From positions 822,346 through 886,345 of the forward strand of contig ML976982.1 of assembly GCA_010015675.1 (NCBI GenBank): DNA of 64,000 nucleotides. The letters run 5' to 3'. Shown piece by piece: positions 33,820 through 44,840 of this stretch. The DNA is from Byssothecium circinans (Eukaryota > Ascomycota > Dothideomycetes > Pleosporales > Massarinaceae). Below the pieces are notes generated by a model. That model searched no databases. It was not told where the DNA came from and saw only the letters and a list, made by a program, of their open reading frames with translations. Position 1 is the stretch's first letter, and each line of letters starts with the position of its first letter. The translations under genes and the position numbers were made by a program.

Positions 33820-35218
33820 ATGTTTTTACGGCCTGGGTTCGTGGTGGTGATTGTGGGGTTTACGTTGACTAGTTTATCAACGCTGGTGGTGGGGCTGAGG
33901 TATGTCTTTCCTGTTTCTGTTTCTGTTTCTGATTTGGATGGGGGAGGGAGGCGGGGTGAAGGGTGTACTTGATGCTGATGATATGTGAACAGGTATTATT
34001 GTCGGTGGTATAGGATGGGATCAATTGGGACGACGGACCATTTGATGATGATTGCGCTGGTGAGTCGAGTCCTGTCCGCGCAGTGGAAGATTTCATTAGT
34101 ATATATGGCAATGATAATGATACTGACATGAAGTATATAGCTTCTCACATGGGGCAACTCAGTCGTCAACTACTACCAAGACCAAACCAGTGGGAAATTC
34201 AAACCATCATTCTTCAGCATACCCGTACGTTGCGTCACTTTCCTCCCCCTCCACTTCCCTTCTTCCCTCTAACAACCGCCCCCAGGAAAAGCGCCCCTCG
34301 ATCGAAAAATCCCTCCGTGGCACCCTCATCACCTGGTACATCTACCGCATGTCCTACGGCGTAGCCCTCTGCTTCGTCAAACTCAGCATCCTCTTCTTCT
34401 ACCGCGCAATCGCCACCCACCGCACCTTCCGCCGCCTCGTCTACACCTCCATCTACTTCGTCATCCTGTTCACCCTCGGCTCCACGCTCGCCGCTGCCTT
34501 CCAGTGCCGAAACCCCGCCGACTCGCTCAACACCACCGGCTACCTGTCGCAGTTCGACGGCAACCCGAATACCAAGAAACCGCACTTTCAATGCTTCGAA
34601 CCGGCTAAGCTGTGGGTCTTTACCGCGGCGATCAACCTGTTCACTGACGTCGTTATCATGGGCCTGCCGATTCCGACGCTGCTCAGCTTGAGGGTGCCGA
34701 TGAGTAAGAGGTTGGCGCTCGTGGGCATCTTTTCCGTGGGCATTATGGGGGTTGTGGCGAGTTGTGTGAGGATGTGGGTAATGGCGCTGTGGGCGGAGAG
34801 TCCGCAGAACAGCGCAAAGTTTGGGCCGGATCTCTTGCTTTGGGGACAGGTCGAGACGAACGCGGGGATTATCTCGGCGAGCGTGCCGTTTTTGAGACTC
34901 TTCTTTCGCGGGAGGGAGAAGGAGGCGGAGGAAAAGGGCGTCGTGGCTAGGAGTCCCGTGGGGAGGAGGGGGGTTGCGGCTGGGGCGAAGGAAATGGGGA
35001 TGAGGCCGCCTGGGGAGGCGAGGGGGGATGATGGTGGTGATGGGAAGGATGAGAATAATAAACCGCTGCAGATTGATAGTATGGCGTTTTTCGAGGGCGA
35101 GGATGAGAGGGGTCCGAATGGGAGTCCGGTTTGGAGACCGTTTATTACGGTGCCGGAGAGTTTGAGTAGTCGGGGGAGTGGCATGTTGGAGCCGCAGAAG
35201 GAGTATATGACTGTTTGA
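33820..35218 (+). CDS. Fungal rhodopsin-domain integral membrane protein
   Basis: Four exons (33820-33899, 33993-34059, 34141-34224, 34286-35218) give 387 residues. The three introns have GTATGT, GTGAGT and GTACGT donors. Helix 1 is GFVVVIVGFTLTSLSTLVVGL, followed by RYYCRWYRMGSIGTTDHLMM. Later helices include MSYGVALCFVKLSILFFYRA, YFVILFTLGSTLAAAF, LWVFTAAINLFTDVVIMGL and LALVGIFSVGIMGVVASCVR. The end motif WGQVETNAGIISASVPFLR is diagnostic for the fungal family of seven-helix proteins often annotated as integral membrane, PTH11-like or SAT20-like. The cytosolic C-tail is charged and Gly-rich. No CFEM domain is present. The ligand and function are unknown; a surface-receptor role is an inference from the family. 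Confidence 0.85.
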
Positions 35219-36168
35219 CGATGACGATGACGATGATTTGGATGAATGGGAGCAGTTGGGGGAAGGGGAGATTGGAAGGGGTTCGGGATTGCTCTCAGAG
35301 TAATGTAATGTCTTTTTCTGAGTGGAGTATACTGGAAGTAAAAGAGGTGGAGCTAGCGTGGTAGCTGGCCTACTACGCCGCTACTTAGATGAGGGATTTG
35401 AGGTGAGTGAAGTCTTGCTTGGGATTGATGTATGGTTCGGGCTGACATTAAAATAGGTGTGATGGAGCCGTTCTTTGGCGGTATTCTTCGAGGTGTTGGA
35501 AGGCTCTGTAAATTAAGTACTGTATATCCAGGAGCATCATTTTACATATAGTACATGTGTATGCATGTCACTTCTCTTGCTGTCAAGCCATTGCAATCGC
35601 TTTCGAGCATCAACATCGTAGATGGCATTGCTTGTCTAGGTAAAGTGTCAACTAGTGATCCCACGTGATAGAGACGCGCCTTAGAACATTGAAGTGCCAT
35701 CTGGAGTACCGTGACGCTTGACGTTCGAGGATCGAACAGGAGGTCTGGTCGTCAACCAATCGGGGTGGAGCTGTTTGTGCATCGTCTAACTAGGGTCTGG
35801 GCGGTTGGGGTCATACGGGTACGGCTTACGAGGCCAATTCACTCGCTATACCTTATGAACAGACGCCTTGGATACCTATCAATCGCCCAAGAGATACAGC
35901 AAACGTAGTGAAAGAGCCTTCATATCGTTTCCCTCCGGTAGACTTGACGAACTAGCCGTGCGACCCCGCATGCCGTAGGCACGCCCCTCGTTAACCTCCA
36001 CCCACCGTGGCTGTCTCACGCTCGACAAAGCTCTTCCTGTGCGCGATTGCTGTCTTCGTCGCCCTCTCCGCCACTCTGGCTTCTCTGCGCATCAGCTCCC
36101 GTGCTCCCTCGCTCGTGCAATATCTCAAGCCAAACCGAATCCCCCAAGTGCAGGCCCAGCGCCCGCTT
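35219..36168. other. Intergenic region upstream of the M3 oligopeptidase
   Basis: A short GACGAT-type repeat follows the membrane-protein stop. No gene is seen. The last 160 bases (from 36007) are open in frame with the oligopeptidase but contain no ATG; see the corresponding finding. Confidence 0.5.
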
Positions 36169-38590
36169 ATGAACAGCAGCATGGCCCCGGAAAAGTACAG
36201 GAAACCGCCGCAGCTGCCGCCCAAGTTCACGGCGACGCCCAGCAGCTTGATCGAGGACACGAAGCGATTGGTAGGTCCACATGTGTGGTTTGGTGTCGAT
36301 GTGACGGTGTGCTGATGGCAGTCGACGTCTAGATTGAACGGTCGCGGAGTGTGCAGGATAGCATCGTACGAGACATCACGGCGGACAAGGCGACGTTCGA
36401 AAATGCCATCCTCCCTGTTGCGCGCGACGATAATAAAATGGCGATTGAGTCGCACATCATTGGCTTCTACCAAGCCGTTTCGACCGACAAGGCGCTGCGC
36501 GATGCGTCGACCGAGGCAGAGAAGCTGCTGGATGACTTTGGCATTGAGTCGAGCATGCGCGAGGACATCTTCACGCTGGTGGATGCCGTGCTGAAGAAGA
36601 AAGAGGAGCTGGAGCCCGAGTCGAAACGGCTGCTGGAAAAGGACCACAAGTCATACATCCGCAACGGTCTGAACGTGCCCGCTGGACCCAAGCGCGACCG
36701 CTTCAAGGAGATCAAGAAGCGGCTGAGCGAAATCAGCATCAAGTTCCAGAAGACGCTCAATGAGGAGCAGGGCGGGCTGTGGTTAACGCCTGAAGAGCTC
36801 AGCGGCGTGCCCGAGGATCTCGTTTCATCGCTGAAGAAGGGCGAGGGCGAGAACGAGGGTAAGGTCTGGCTGACGTTCAAGTACCCGGATCTCTTTCCGA
36901 CGCTGAAATATGCCCATGATGCCGACGTGCGCAAGAAGATCTTTATTGAGAACGAGAACAAATGCAATGACAACGTGCCTTTGTTCCGCGAAGCCATTAT
37001 CCTACGCGATGAGGCCGCCCGTATCCTCGGGTACAACAATCATGCCGAATTCAGGATAGAAGACAAGATGGCGAAGCTGCCCAAGACGGTGGATGACTTT
37101 CTGGCGGACTTGCGGACACGTCTTGCGCCCGGCGGCAAGAAGGAGATTGCGGATCTCCTCAAGCTCAAGAAGCAGGATCTGAAGGAGCGCTCTATCAATG
37201 ATGGGACGGAAGAGAGGTACTTCCTCTGGGACCACCGGTACTATGATCGCTTGATGTTGGAGAAGGATTTCTCGCTCGACCAGGCCATTGTTGCGGAGTA
37301 CTTTCCCCTGCAGACTACGATCCAAGGCATGTTGAAGATATTCGAGGAACTTTTCGGCATGACATTCATTGAGATCGTTGGCGAGGACCGCGCTGCTCTC
37401 GCAGATGGGGGCAAGAGCTCTGACATTGTTTGGCATGAGGATGTCCAGATCTTCAGTGTCTGGGATGATGATAGCGAAGGTAATGGCTTTATCGGCTACC
37501 TATATCTCGATCTCTTCCCGCGAGATGGCAAGTATGGCCATGCTGCCAACTTCAACCTACAGCCTGGATACATTGATGAGCAGGGCAAGCGACGCTACCC
37601 TTGCACAGCGCTTGTCTGCAACTTCTCCAAACCTACGCCCAAGAAGCCTTCTCTCCTCAAGCACGACGAAGTCGTTACCCTCTTCCATGAGCTCGGTCAC
37701 GGAATCCATGATCTCGTCTCGCGAACCACGTACTCACGGTTCCACGGCACAAGCACCGTCCGTGACTTTGTCGAAGCACCCAGTAAGCAAGAACAATCTC
37801 TCCCCTCCTCTTCTAATAGAATATATACTAATCTGGTACCCCACCTTATAGGTCAAATGCTCGAGAACTGGTGCTGGACACCCTCGCAACTCCGCTCCCT
37901 CTCGCACCACTACTCATACCTCTCCGCCGACTATTCAGCCGCCTACAAGGAGTCCTCTGGAAACGCCAAGCAGCCCCCCGAGCAGATCCCCAACTCCCTC
38001 ATCGCCAACCTAATCAGCACCAAGCACGTCAACGACGCGCTGTTCCAGCTCCGGCAACTGCACTTCGGCATGTTCGACATGACGGTGCACGAGCCCAAGA
38101 GCCACGAAGACGTCGAGAAACTAGACATCACGACCACGTATAACAAGTTGAGGAAAGAGATCAGTCAGTTAGATGGGCCCGAGGCGCTAGGTGGGGATTG
38201 GACGTGGGGGAATGGGCAGGCTACTTTTGGGCACTTGATTGGGGGGTATGATGCTGGGTATGTCCATTTCTCCTCCTTCCCTTTTCTCTCACTCTGCGCA
38301 ACAAAAACGAAACAAAAGCAAAACCTCCCGTCTGCTTTTCACATATAAAGAGATGAGATGCTGACAACTTGCGTAGTTACTACGGCTACCTCTCCTCCCA
38401 AGTCTACTCCACGGACATGTTCTACTCCATCTTCAAAGACAACCCCATGAACGGCAAGGAAGGCCGCAGGTACAGACATACGGTCCTAGAACGCGGTGGG
38501 TCGATGGAGGAGATGGATATTTTGGAAGAGTTTCTGGGGAGGAAACCGAGTACCGAGGCTTTTTATAAGGAGCTTGGTATTGAGCAGTGA
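36169..38590 (+). CDS. M3-family metallo-oligopeptidase (saccharolysin/thimet type)
   Basis: Exons 36169-36270, 36333-37782, 37852-38257 and 38377-38590 give 723 residues (719 if Met5 at 36181 is used). The zinc site FHELGH lies at about residues 485-490 with the third ligand Glu at about 515 (H-E-x2-H-x25-E), followed by EAPSQMLENW across the second-to-third intron. GGYDAGYYGYLSSQVYSTDMF is rebuilt across the last intron. The start MNSSMAPEKYRKPPQLPPKF matches fungal cytosolic members. The enzyme degrades short peptides, typically 5-17 residues, including released mitochondrial presequence peptides. It is probably cytosolic. The frame is open 54 codons further upstream without an ATG. Confidence 0.93.
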
Positions 38591-39325
38591 GGAGATTGGG
38601 TAGGTGTGGGTTAGGTGGTGGGGAGGGAGGTGGGGGGTTGAGTGATTTATGTACTTGCATTTTTCGCTTTTTGGCATTATGTGCGTGTATATGCGATGCA
38701 TTTGGTCTAGTTTTAAGAGGTGTAGATGAGGAGCGGGGAGGAAGGAGGGGGGGCGGGTTCTATTCCTATTGCTTAGATCCTGACCGTCGTTCTGGTTGTA
38801 GCTATATAGATTAGCTGCTCGATACTCGATTCTTTTTAAATGCACAACATGAAAACTAAACACTTGCCGCTTTCCTATCTTCGTACGTTTTGAACTGACC
38901 TCTTGACTTGGATAGTAAAGCGGTAAAGCAGTGAAACACAGCAGAACCTGGCATATCTTATCATACCAGAAGACATATTAAACGAAATAAAATACACTCA
39001 CCCTTACACATGCGTAGAACCGACACTCCATTATCACTCCATCCCACATCCGGTGCCGGGACGACCAAAGCCGAGAGAAAAGGGAGACGTGGAAGAAAAC
39101 TAGAAGATGGAGAAGAACAGAAATCGATTGCATCCCCCCAAGCCAAGTCTAAATGCATCAATTGGCATGGCAGCACGCACGCGTGAAAACCCAGCGCCTC
39201 CCATCCATCCATCCATTCCATTCCATGATCCATAAAACGCCCCTCCATCACCATCGCCATCACCATGGAGAAAGAGGAAAAGAAGACAAGCAAGCAATTA
39301 CGCTGCAAATCAAATCATTCATCAC
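38591..39325. other. Intergenic region between convergent genes
   Basis: This is 3' flanking sequence of the M3 peptidase (+) and the LysM gene (-). No coding evidence is seen. Confidence 0.6.
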
Positions 39326-41221
39326 TCAATCAGTCTTACTTGAGCTTCCACCACCCCCAACCCAACCCCCTCCACCGCCTTTCCTTCCCCTCAGCACGAG
39401 ATTAACATCCCGTCTCGCGCTCCGATACTGCTGATCCACCTGCATCATTCTCGCCCCCTCACTCCCACTCCCACTCCCACTCCCGACCGTCCTCCCCCTC
39501 CTCTCCTCCCCTTGCCCCTGCCCCAGCCCCTGCCCCTCCCCAACCTCAAAAGCATCATCCCTCAACTCAATCAAATCCCCCATATCCCCCCCAACAGCCC
39601 CAATAACCGGAACCGCCGACCTCTTCCCCTGACCCGGCGTACCCGGCTCGCTCAAAAGTTTACTCGCCTGGGAGCCCACCTTGCGCACCCAGCCCTCGAT
39701 CGCGCCGCCGATTTCCTGGAAGTTGATATCGCCGCCAGAGAGAGGTGTATGCGCGCCCGAGCCCCCGTACTGGTGCGAGGTACCCGAGTCAGCGTCCAGG
39801 AGGCCGGGGGCCCAGGGGGTGAAGTATTCTTGGCCTGGTGGTGGTTCGACGTTGGGGAGGTGTTGGGCGAAGAGTTTGTTGAGGCCGTCTTGGGCGGGGC
39901 CGGGGGTGCGGACGTTGGCGTTCATGGTGCCGACGCCGCCGGGACCGTGGAGGTGGAAGCCCGATGTGCTTCTGTGGCGGGTGTGTTGTGCGGAGGATAC
40001 GTTTGATAAGTTGCTTGAGGCTCGCGGTCTTCTTGCGCTCTGGGTGGGGGAGTTGATGTGGGAGTGGGAAGAGGTGGACGTGGAGGAACGGCCGAGCTCG
40101 ACGGATGCTCGGGGCGTGGACGCGGCGTCGGAGAAGGTGAGGGATTTCCGGCGTGCGGGGGGGAAGAAGCCGAGTGCTCTGCGGGGCATGCGGCCGATTT
40201 GTGTGGGTTCTTTGTCGTTGGGGAGGAGGACCCAGGAATCGTGTTTCCAGGGGGGTTCGGAGTCGGTGTTGGAGACGGAGGAGGAGAGGACGGAGGTTGT
40301 GTCTTGGTCTTTTGGCTTTTTGGAGGACATGCTCCAGCCATTGGGTAGGGCGGGGGATTTCGTAGCTACGCTGTGGGCATTCTCGCTCCAGTCGCCGAGG
40401 AGGAGATCCTCCTCTTGTGTGGCGTCTGGACCGGCTACTGGCCGTCCCTTGACGCCGCAGGCATCGACCGGGAGGACTATTGTTTTCTTCGTCTGTATTG
40501 TGTCATTCGGCCACATGCGATTCGCCTTTCGGAGTACGGCCTGCTGGCAATTGAACTTGATGGTAATCCCTGCGAGGGTATCCTGCGGCCGCACATGGTG
40601 GATGTATACGAGCGCGTCTCTATCCTCGTTCTCTGCGGGAGGTGCTGATGAGCTCAAACGCTCGTCCGAATTCCTCCGCTTGATGCGACCGACCGAGTCC
40701 GGTAGCAGGTGCTCGTTGGCAGACAGCAAGTCCTTGCGCTTCATAGCCCGAACCATACTCTCGCGCTCTTCCTGGGTGCCGGCACCGACCTGCGAGCTCA
40801 TAGATGCCGACGGCCCCCATTGTTTCGGTGGAGCGCTTGACGAGGTGCGTCGATGCGTAGCTGGCAGCGGTTTCCGGCGACGTGTAGATGTGTCCCTCGC
40901 AGCTGCCTCCGTCCCCAGGACATTGGTCGCGAGGCCTTGGATGGCCGACCACGAGTTCCCCCATAGCCCAGATAATGTATTCGTTGTATCACGGCTAGCT
41001 TTTGAAACTTGCGCGCTCGCCGAGCGCACAAAGGGGGATGTCGGAGTGGAGGTGACCTTGGAGCGCGTCGGGTGGGCGTTGGGGACTGGCGAGACGGGTC
41101 TCGAGCCCGCAGGCGATGCGTGTTCACTGCCTGAGGTTGGGTACAGCTCATCTTCGACAGAGATCAAGCGATGTGTGCGCGGGCGAAGGGTCGACGAAGG
41201 AGAGGCATTGGTGGGGTTCAT
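39326..41221 (-). CDS. Cytosolic LysM-domain protein
   Basis: An intronless frame of 631 residues has no signal peptide, so it is not an apoplastic LysM effector. A single LysM motif lies about residues 206-252 (YIHHVRPQDTLAGITIKFN, then KANRMWPNDTIQTKKTIVLP), with the usual start (HxVxxxDTLxGI) and end (NxLxxGxxLxIP-like). The flanks are Ser/Pro/Arg-rich and mostly disordered. The C-terminal third has one ordered stretch, GAIEGWVRKVGSQASKLLSE, followed by Gly/Gln-rich low complexity including a Ser-Gly dipeptide run. Intracellular LysM proteins of this layout occur across eukaryotes (LYSMD type); their ligand and role in fungi are not established. A long antisense frame is a shadow. Confidence 0.85.
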   Translation of the reverse strand: MNPTNASPSSTLRPRTHRLISVEDELYPTSGSEHASPAGSRPVSPVPNAHPTRSKVTSTPTSPFVRSASAQVSKASRDTTNTLSGLWGNSWSAIQGLATNVLGTEAAARDTSTRRRKPLPATHRRTSSSAPPKQWGPSASMSSQVGAGTQEERESMVRAMKRKDLLSANEHLLPDSVGRIKRRNSDERLSSSAPPAENEDRDALVYIHHVRPQDTLAGITIKFNCQQAVLRKANRMWPNDTIQTKKTIVLPVDACGVKGRPVAGPDATQEEDLLLGDWSENAHSVATKSPALPNGWSMSSKKPKDQDTTSVLSSSVSNTDSEPPWKHDSWVLLPNDKEPTQIGRMPRRALGFFPPARRKSLTFSDAASTPRASVELGRSSTSTSSHSHINSPTQSARRPRASSNLSNVSSAQHTRHRSTSGFHLHGPGGVGTMNANVRTPGPAQDGLNKLFAQHLPNVEPPPGQEYFTPWAPGLLDADSGTSHQYGGSGAHTPLSGGDINFQEIGGAIEGWVRKVGSQASKLLSEPGTPGQGKRSAVPVIGAVGGDMGDLIELRDDAFEVGEGQGLGQGQGEERRGRTVGSGSGSGSEGARMMQVDQQYRSARRDVNLVLRGRKGGGGGWVGGGGSSSKTD

Positions 41222-41926
41222 ATCACTCGGGAGCCTCGCGGGGACGGGAGTAAAGGAGCAGCATAGGATGGACGGTCGCGCGGTTCAGGATTTTGCATGT
41301 TCGAGTTACTGTGGCATTGCTCCGGGTCGTGTGTAGAAGCACGCAGAATGCCAGGCGTGGACGTGAAGCGGCGGTGTTCTATTGAAGACGGAGTACGTAT
41401 GTCGAGCAATGCGGCTTTGCTCAATCCTCGGACGGCCGTGCACATGCCTCACCCTTGGATTCGAGACCAACATTCCCGCCTTGGGGCCCCGTTAACGTCC
41501 CACTCTGTATGAATCCCTTGTCCGTTATTACTTGATATAAATTTACCATGAGTCGCCTGCCTTAGTTTCTTACTTCATCGCATTGGCATCTAGAGGCCAC
41601 CTAGCCCTATTCACACTGCTAAGCCGAATCTGACGCTCGGCATAGTGGGCTGCTGATTGGGCCGCCGCCTTCACAAGGTGCACTCCGCGCTCACTTCACA
41701 ATAGCAGGTCACTTCATTTGCGTATATTGAACGGGGTAAATGGTGATTGTCGTTCCGCAAACGCTGCCACGTGCACAGTAGATGCTTCAACAAGAACACT
41801 AACGTTGTACATGCCCGAGAATTCAAAACCACATCATCAGTCGTTACGAAGACCGCTAAACGTCTCGCATGTATGCAATTTAGAGTATTGAAGGAATATG
41901 CACCAGTAAAGAGGCCGAACATGACG
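41222..41926. other. Upstream region of the LysM gene
   Basis: This lies between two minus-strand genes. The left part would be promoter of the LysM gene, and the right part 3' flank of the nuclear-protein gene. No other feature is recognised. Confidence 0.5.
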
Positions 41927-43576
41927 TCAGCGATGAGGAGAGCTCGACGTGACATAGCTAACGCTCTCAAATTCGAGCTCGAAGTCGTCCACCTCTTCAA
42001 ACTTCTTCGCGATGGCTTGCAGCGATTTTGAAGATAGACTGTCCTCCACTGCTATCGTATCATGAATCTCGCTCTCGTCGTCTTCATCCTCCTCGAGAGC
42101 CTCCTCATTCTCTTTATCGGATGATCGTCGGCGACCATACGTCCTTGCGTTCTTTTGTGAAAGCTTCGCTGCTGTCTTCTTAACCGCGCGTGAAGGTTTC
42201 TTGGTCACTTTTGACGCGGTTGATTTGCGCGCACCTGCCGTCTGGCGACGTTGGGGTTGCGCTAGCTCATCTTGATCCGAACCCTCTGATGGAATATCAA
42301 ACTCGTCCTCATCCTGCGGCATGCGCGTCCGTCGACGAGGCAGTAGTGCTTGCAGCTTCGCTGTAGATATGGCTTGATGTGAATTCGCCTTGTGTCTTCC
42401 CTTTGCTTTCTTGGGCCGATCCGTCTCTTCTCCCTCCGACTCTTCTTCATTGGCTACTTTTGGAGAAGTGTCCCTTCTCCTTCGCTGTCTTCGACGCACG
42501 GGTGAACCGGGCAGATTCTCGATCTCATCGACTGGATAATCGCTACTAGACATTGGTGGAGCCATGGTCTCACTGAGAGCATCATCCTCATTTCTGCTCG
42601 ATATTGCCTGCGCCTCTTCTGTGCTTGGAATGATCTCCGGCAAACTTGGCGAAGGCGATCGTGACTCCCCTACATCTGGATCCGACTCGTACGGTGGTGA
42701 GGAGCGCGGAACTTGAATGACTGGAGATAACTTCCTCTTGGTTCCACGGGACCCTGAACTGGATACGTTCACCCCATTATCGTTCCCAGGAGGCTCGCCA
42801 GATGCGCCTTTCTGATTTGGAAGTGGAGTAGACTCGGCCTCTGGTAGGAAGTCATCGAAATCGAAATCGTCTGCGTCATTATCCTCGACATCTGTCGTTT
42901 GTTGTACCATGCGCAGCAGACTATGTTGCCTAGGTCTCCGCTTGAAATTCGTCAAGGCAAGGATTGAAGTCTCATGCGCTGGCGTGGCGCCGACTTTGAT
43001 CGCAGACGGTGGGCGAGTTCCGTGAGCGGGCGAGTCTGAGTCCAGCGAAGTGAATGACAACAGGTGGTCGCCAAAGCCGCTGCTATCCTCTTCTTGTGAA
43101 GGCGCATCGGGCGCACCTGCCCTAGTAGAACGCGGCTGCCGGATCGCAGCTGATGCAGGCGTTTTCCTTGTGGACGATACAGCTACACTGCCTGTAGAAT
43201 TGCGCGTGCGCCGAGAAGTGTTGCGCGCTGGTGTGCGATTCTTACTACTGGAGATGGGTAGCGCGCCGGTCATCGTGTAGTCCACATCCTTTTGGGGCTC
43301 TGGCTGCCATGGCATCCTCTTCTGCGGGCGCGTTGATTTTACAACCAACCCGTCGCTATCATCGCTGAAACTTGTCAATGGCTCCGATGGGGGTTTCGCT
43401 TTTTCCTGTGTCGCGTGCTTCGCCGCTTCGTCGCTGCTGTCATCCAATGGCCCCGAGAGTACGATTTTTCTCGGTTTCGTCGCTTTCGTGGGTTCTTGCT
43501 TGCGTGGGGCGGATTTCAATGGCTTCGCGACGCGTATAGGCGCCGACGCGACTTTGGCCCTCTTTGGGCGAGGCAT
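41927..43576 (-). CDS. Large disordered nuclear-type protein of unknown function
   Basis: An intronless frame encodes 549 residues from the ATG at 43576 (MPRPKRAKVASAPIRV); an upstream ATG at 43627 would add 17. Composition is Ser/Pro/Arg/Lys/Asp-rich with many basic clusters (KRAK, RRRQRRRR, PKKAKGRHK, GRRRSSDKEN) typical of nuclear proteins. Short conserved-looking islands are ETSILALTNFKRRPRQHSLL (about residues 211-230) and STAKLQALLPRRRTRMPQ followed by an acidic EDEFDIP. The C-terminal part has acidic runs and ends in a helix, SLQAIAKKFEEVDDFELEFE. The layout suggests a chromatin, DNA-repair or cell-cycle factor, but I cannot name the family, so this is an inference from composition. 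Confidence 0.75.
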   Translation of the reverse strand: MPRPKRAKVASAPIRVAKPLKSAPRKQEPTKATKPRKIVLSGPLDDSSDEAAKHATQEKAKPPSEPLTSFSDDSDGLVVKSTRPQKRMPWQPEPQKDVDYTMTGALPISSSKNRTPARNTSRRTRNSTGSVAVSSTRKTPASAAIRQPRSTRAGAPDAPSQEEDSSGFGDHLLSFTSLDSDSPAHGTRPPSAIKVGATPAHETSILALTNFKRRPRQHSLLRMVQQTTDVEDNDADDFDFDDFLPEAESTPLPNQKGASGEPPGNDNGVNVSSSGSRGTKRKLSPVIQVPRSSPPYESDPDVGESRSPSPSLPEIIPSTEEAQAISSRNEDDALSETMAPPMSSSDYPVDEIENLPGSPVRRRQRRRRDTSPKVANEEESEGEETDRPKKAKGRHKANSHQAISTAKLQALLPRRRTRMPQDEDEFDIPSEGSDQDELAQPQRRQTAGARKSTASKVTKKPSRAVKKTAAKLSQKNARTYGRRRSSDKENEEALEEDEDDESEIHDTIAVEDSLSSKSLQAIAKKFEEVDDFELEFESVSYVTSSSPHR

Positions 43577-43752
43577 CTCTATGAACTTGCGTTGCAAGTT
43601 TGCAGGAGCCGTTCGGGTTGTGCGCAAGTGAGCGACCGTGTTGGAGAGTTTGCGGAGCGAGTTTGTTGCGGAACTGTGTGCTGTGGTGGTGGATGAGGAC
43701 CGCGAATCCCAAACATATCACATGTGCCCGACTGAGCGCGTCAACGATTTAC

Positions 43753-43796
43753 GGCTAGCCGAAAAAGGAATGGCCGAAGCTTAAATCTCACCCCGC
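43753..43796 (-). repeat. 44-bp dispersed repeat, copy 2 (inverted)
   Basis: On the minus strand this matches 15932-15975 with about two mismatches. On the plus strand it begins GGCTAGCCGAAAAAGG and ends CTCACCCCGC. The flank beyond 43796 (containing AGTCGTGATATC) also resembles the flank of copy 1. Confidence 0.75.
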
Positions 43797-44050
43797 TCCA
43801 GGCCGTGATGGTCCAGTCGTGATATCATGCACATGTATCTTCGTTGCCTGCTGCCACCTAAATAGATTCTAGTACCCTGTACTATAACGATGCGCAGCCC
43901 TCACAAAATCTTAACTTAGCAGCTATCTAGAGGCATGTAGTAGAGCGACCCAAGGTAAAAATTGCTAAACTGCTGTAACAATTCGCCTCTTGGAGTACCC
44001 CCCCATTCCCACGAGTGTTGCCCGATTAAAAACTCTTACTCTAAGTTGCT

Positions 44051-44335
44051 TGTATTCTGCTAGCTTAAACCAGCACTTAATACTAGCAGGGCTCTTTTCC
44101 CGTTGGCAACGGTAGTTAACATATCAAAACCAAGCATAAGGATGAGAGCAGCAAACAAGTCGGGCGTCAACCTCGATACTGACAAAATTTGCTCACGAAT
44201 CGGCCGCCTTGCTATGCATATCGAAGGCAATCATGATAATACGGGCAGGGCTTCTCTATCAATCCCCTTTTCAAAGTCGTTGGTGTCCTACATTCTCTGC
44301 TAACTTGATCCAGCACTTGATAATGGCAAGTGTTC
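44051..44335 (+). pseudogene. Decayed zinc-finger-like blocks, plus strand
   Basis: Three partial copies are seen of the block found at 16545-17490. Two share the start CTGCTA-CTT-A-CCAGCACTT (44058 and 44298 regions). Two retain the His-containing end: HIKTKHKDES near 44117-44145 and AMHIEGNHDNTGR near 44212-44250. They lie in different frames with no intact protein, so this is a relic. The two loci share the module but are about 27 kb apart. Confidence 0.5.
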
Positions 44336-44840
44336 TTCTAGACCCTCGATACTACTGTATGTATCTTCTCCCCTGTATAGTATGGGTTGTAGAGTGCTGT
44401 GGGGGTACTAGCTCCCTCGGCCTGGTCTTCACCACAGCGGACTTCGGTGTAATCGTGGTTCCCGAACCTCACATGTATCAATTCGTAGAAGGCAAGTGTG
44501 GTTTGTTTCTTTTCTCCATCATTTGGTGGCAGTGGGCATTGATTGGACTCCGCCCTGTTTGCTTCACTCGCCCAAGGTATGTACTGTACACAATGTAATC
44601 GTGTACGTTGTGCAAGCAAGAACATCTACAAAACAACACCTCTCAACACTAACAATGCCAGTCCCATCTCGCATGCTTACAATGCAACTTTTCAGTTTTT
44701 GGTCACATATAGTCCTCTCTCTCCACTGTTTTCTAAATGGAACAACCCACATCCTAAACACATCAAAACCTACCAACACACCTTAACCGCTACACACGCC
44801 TACACATACACCCGCACCCACATCCACACCCACACCAATC

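Larger units (their letters stand above)
43577..44840. other. Second repeat island, upstream of the RING-type gene
   Basis: This contains the inverse copy of the 44-bp repeat (43753-43796) and decayed zinc-finger-like blocks (44051-44335). AT-rich sequence lies between about 43840 and 44100. From about 44640 the sequence becomes C/A-rich (CACAC tracts), the likely leader of the gene at 44841. Confidence 0.65.

Noticed and set aside
39681..41336. 551-codon plus-strand frame opposite the LysM gene
   Set aside because: It has no recognisable domain and mirrors the GC-rich third positions of the LysM gene; antisense shadow.
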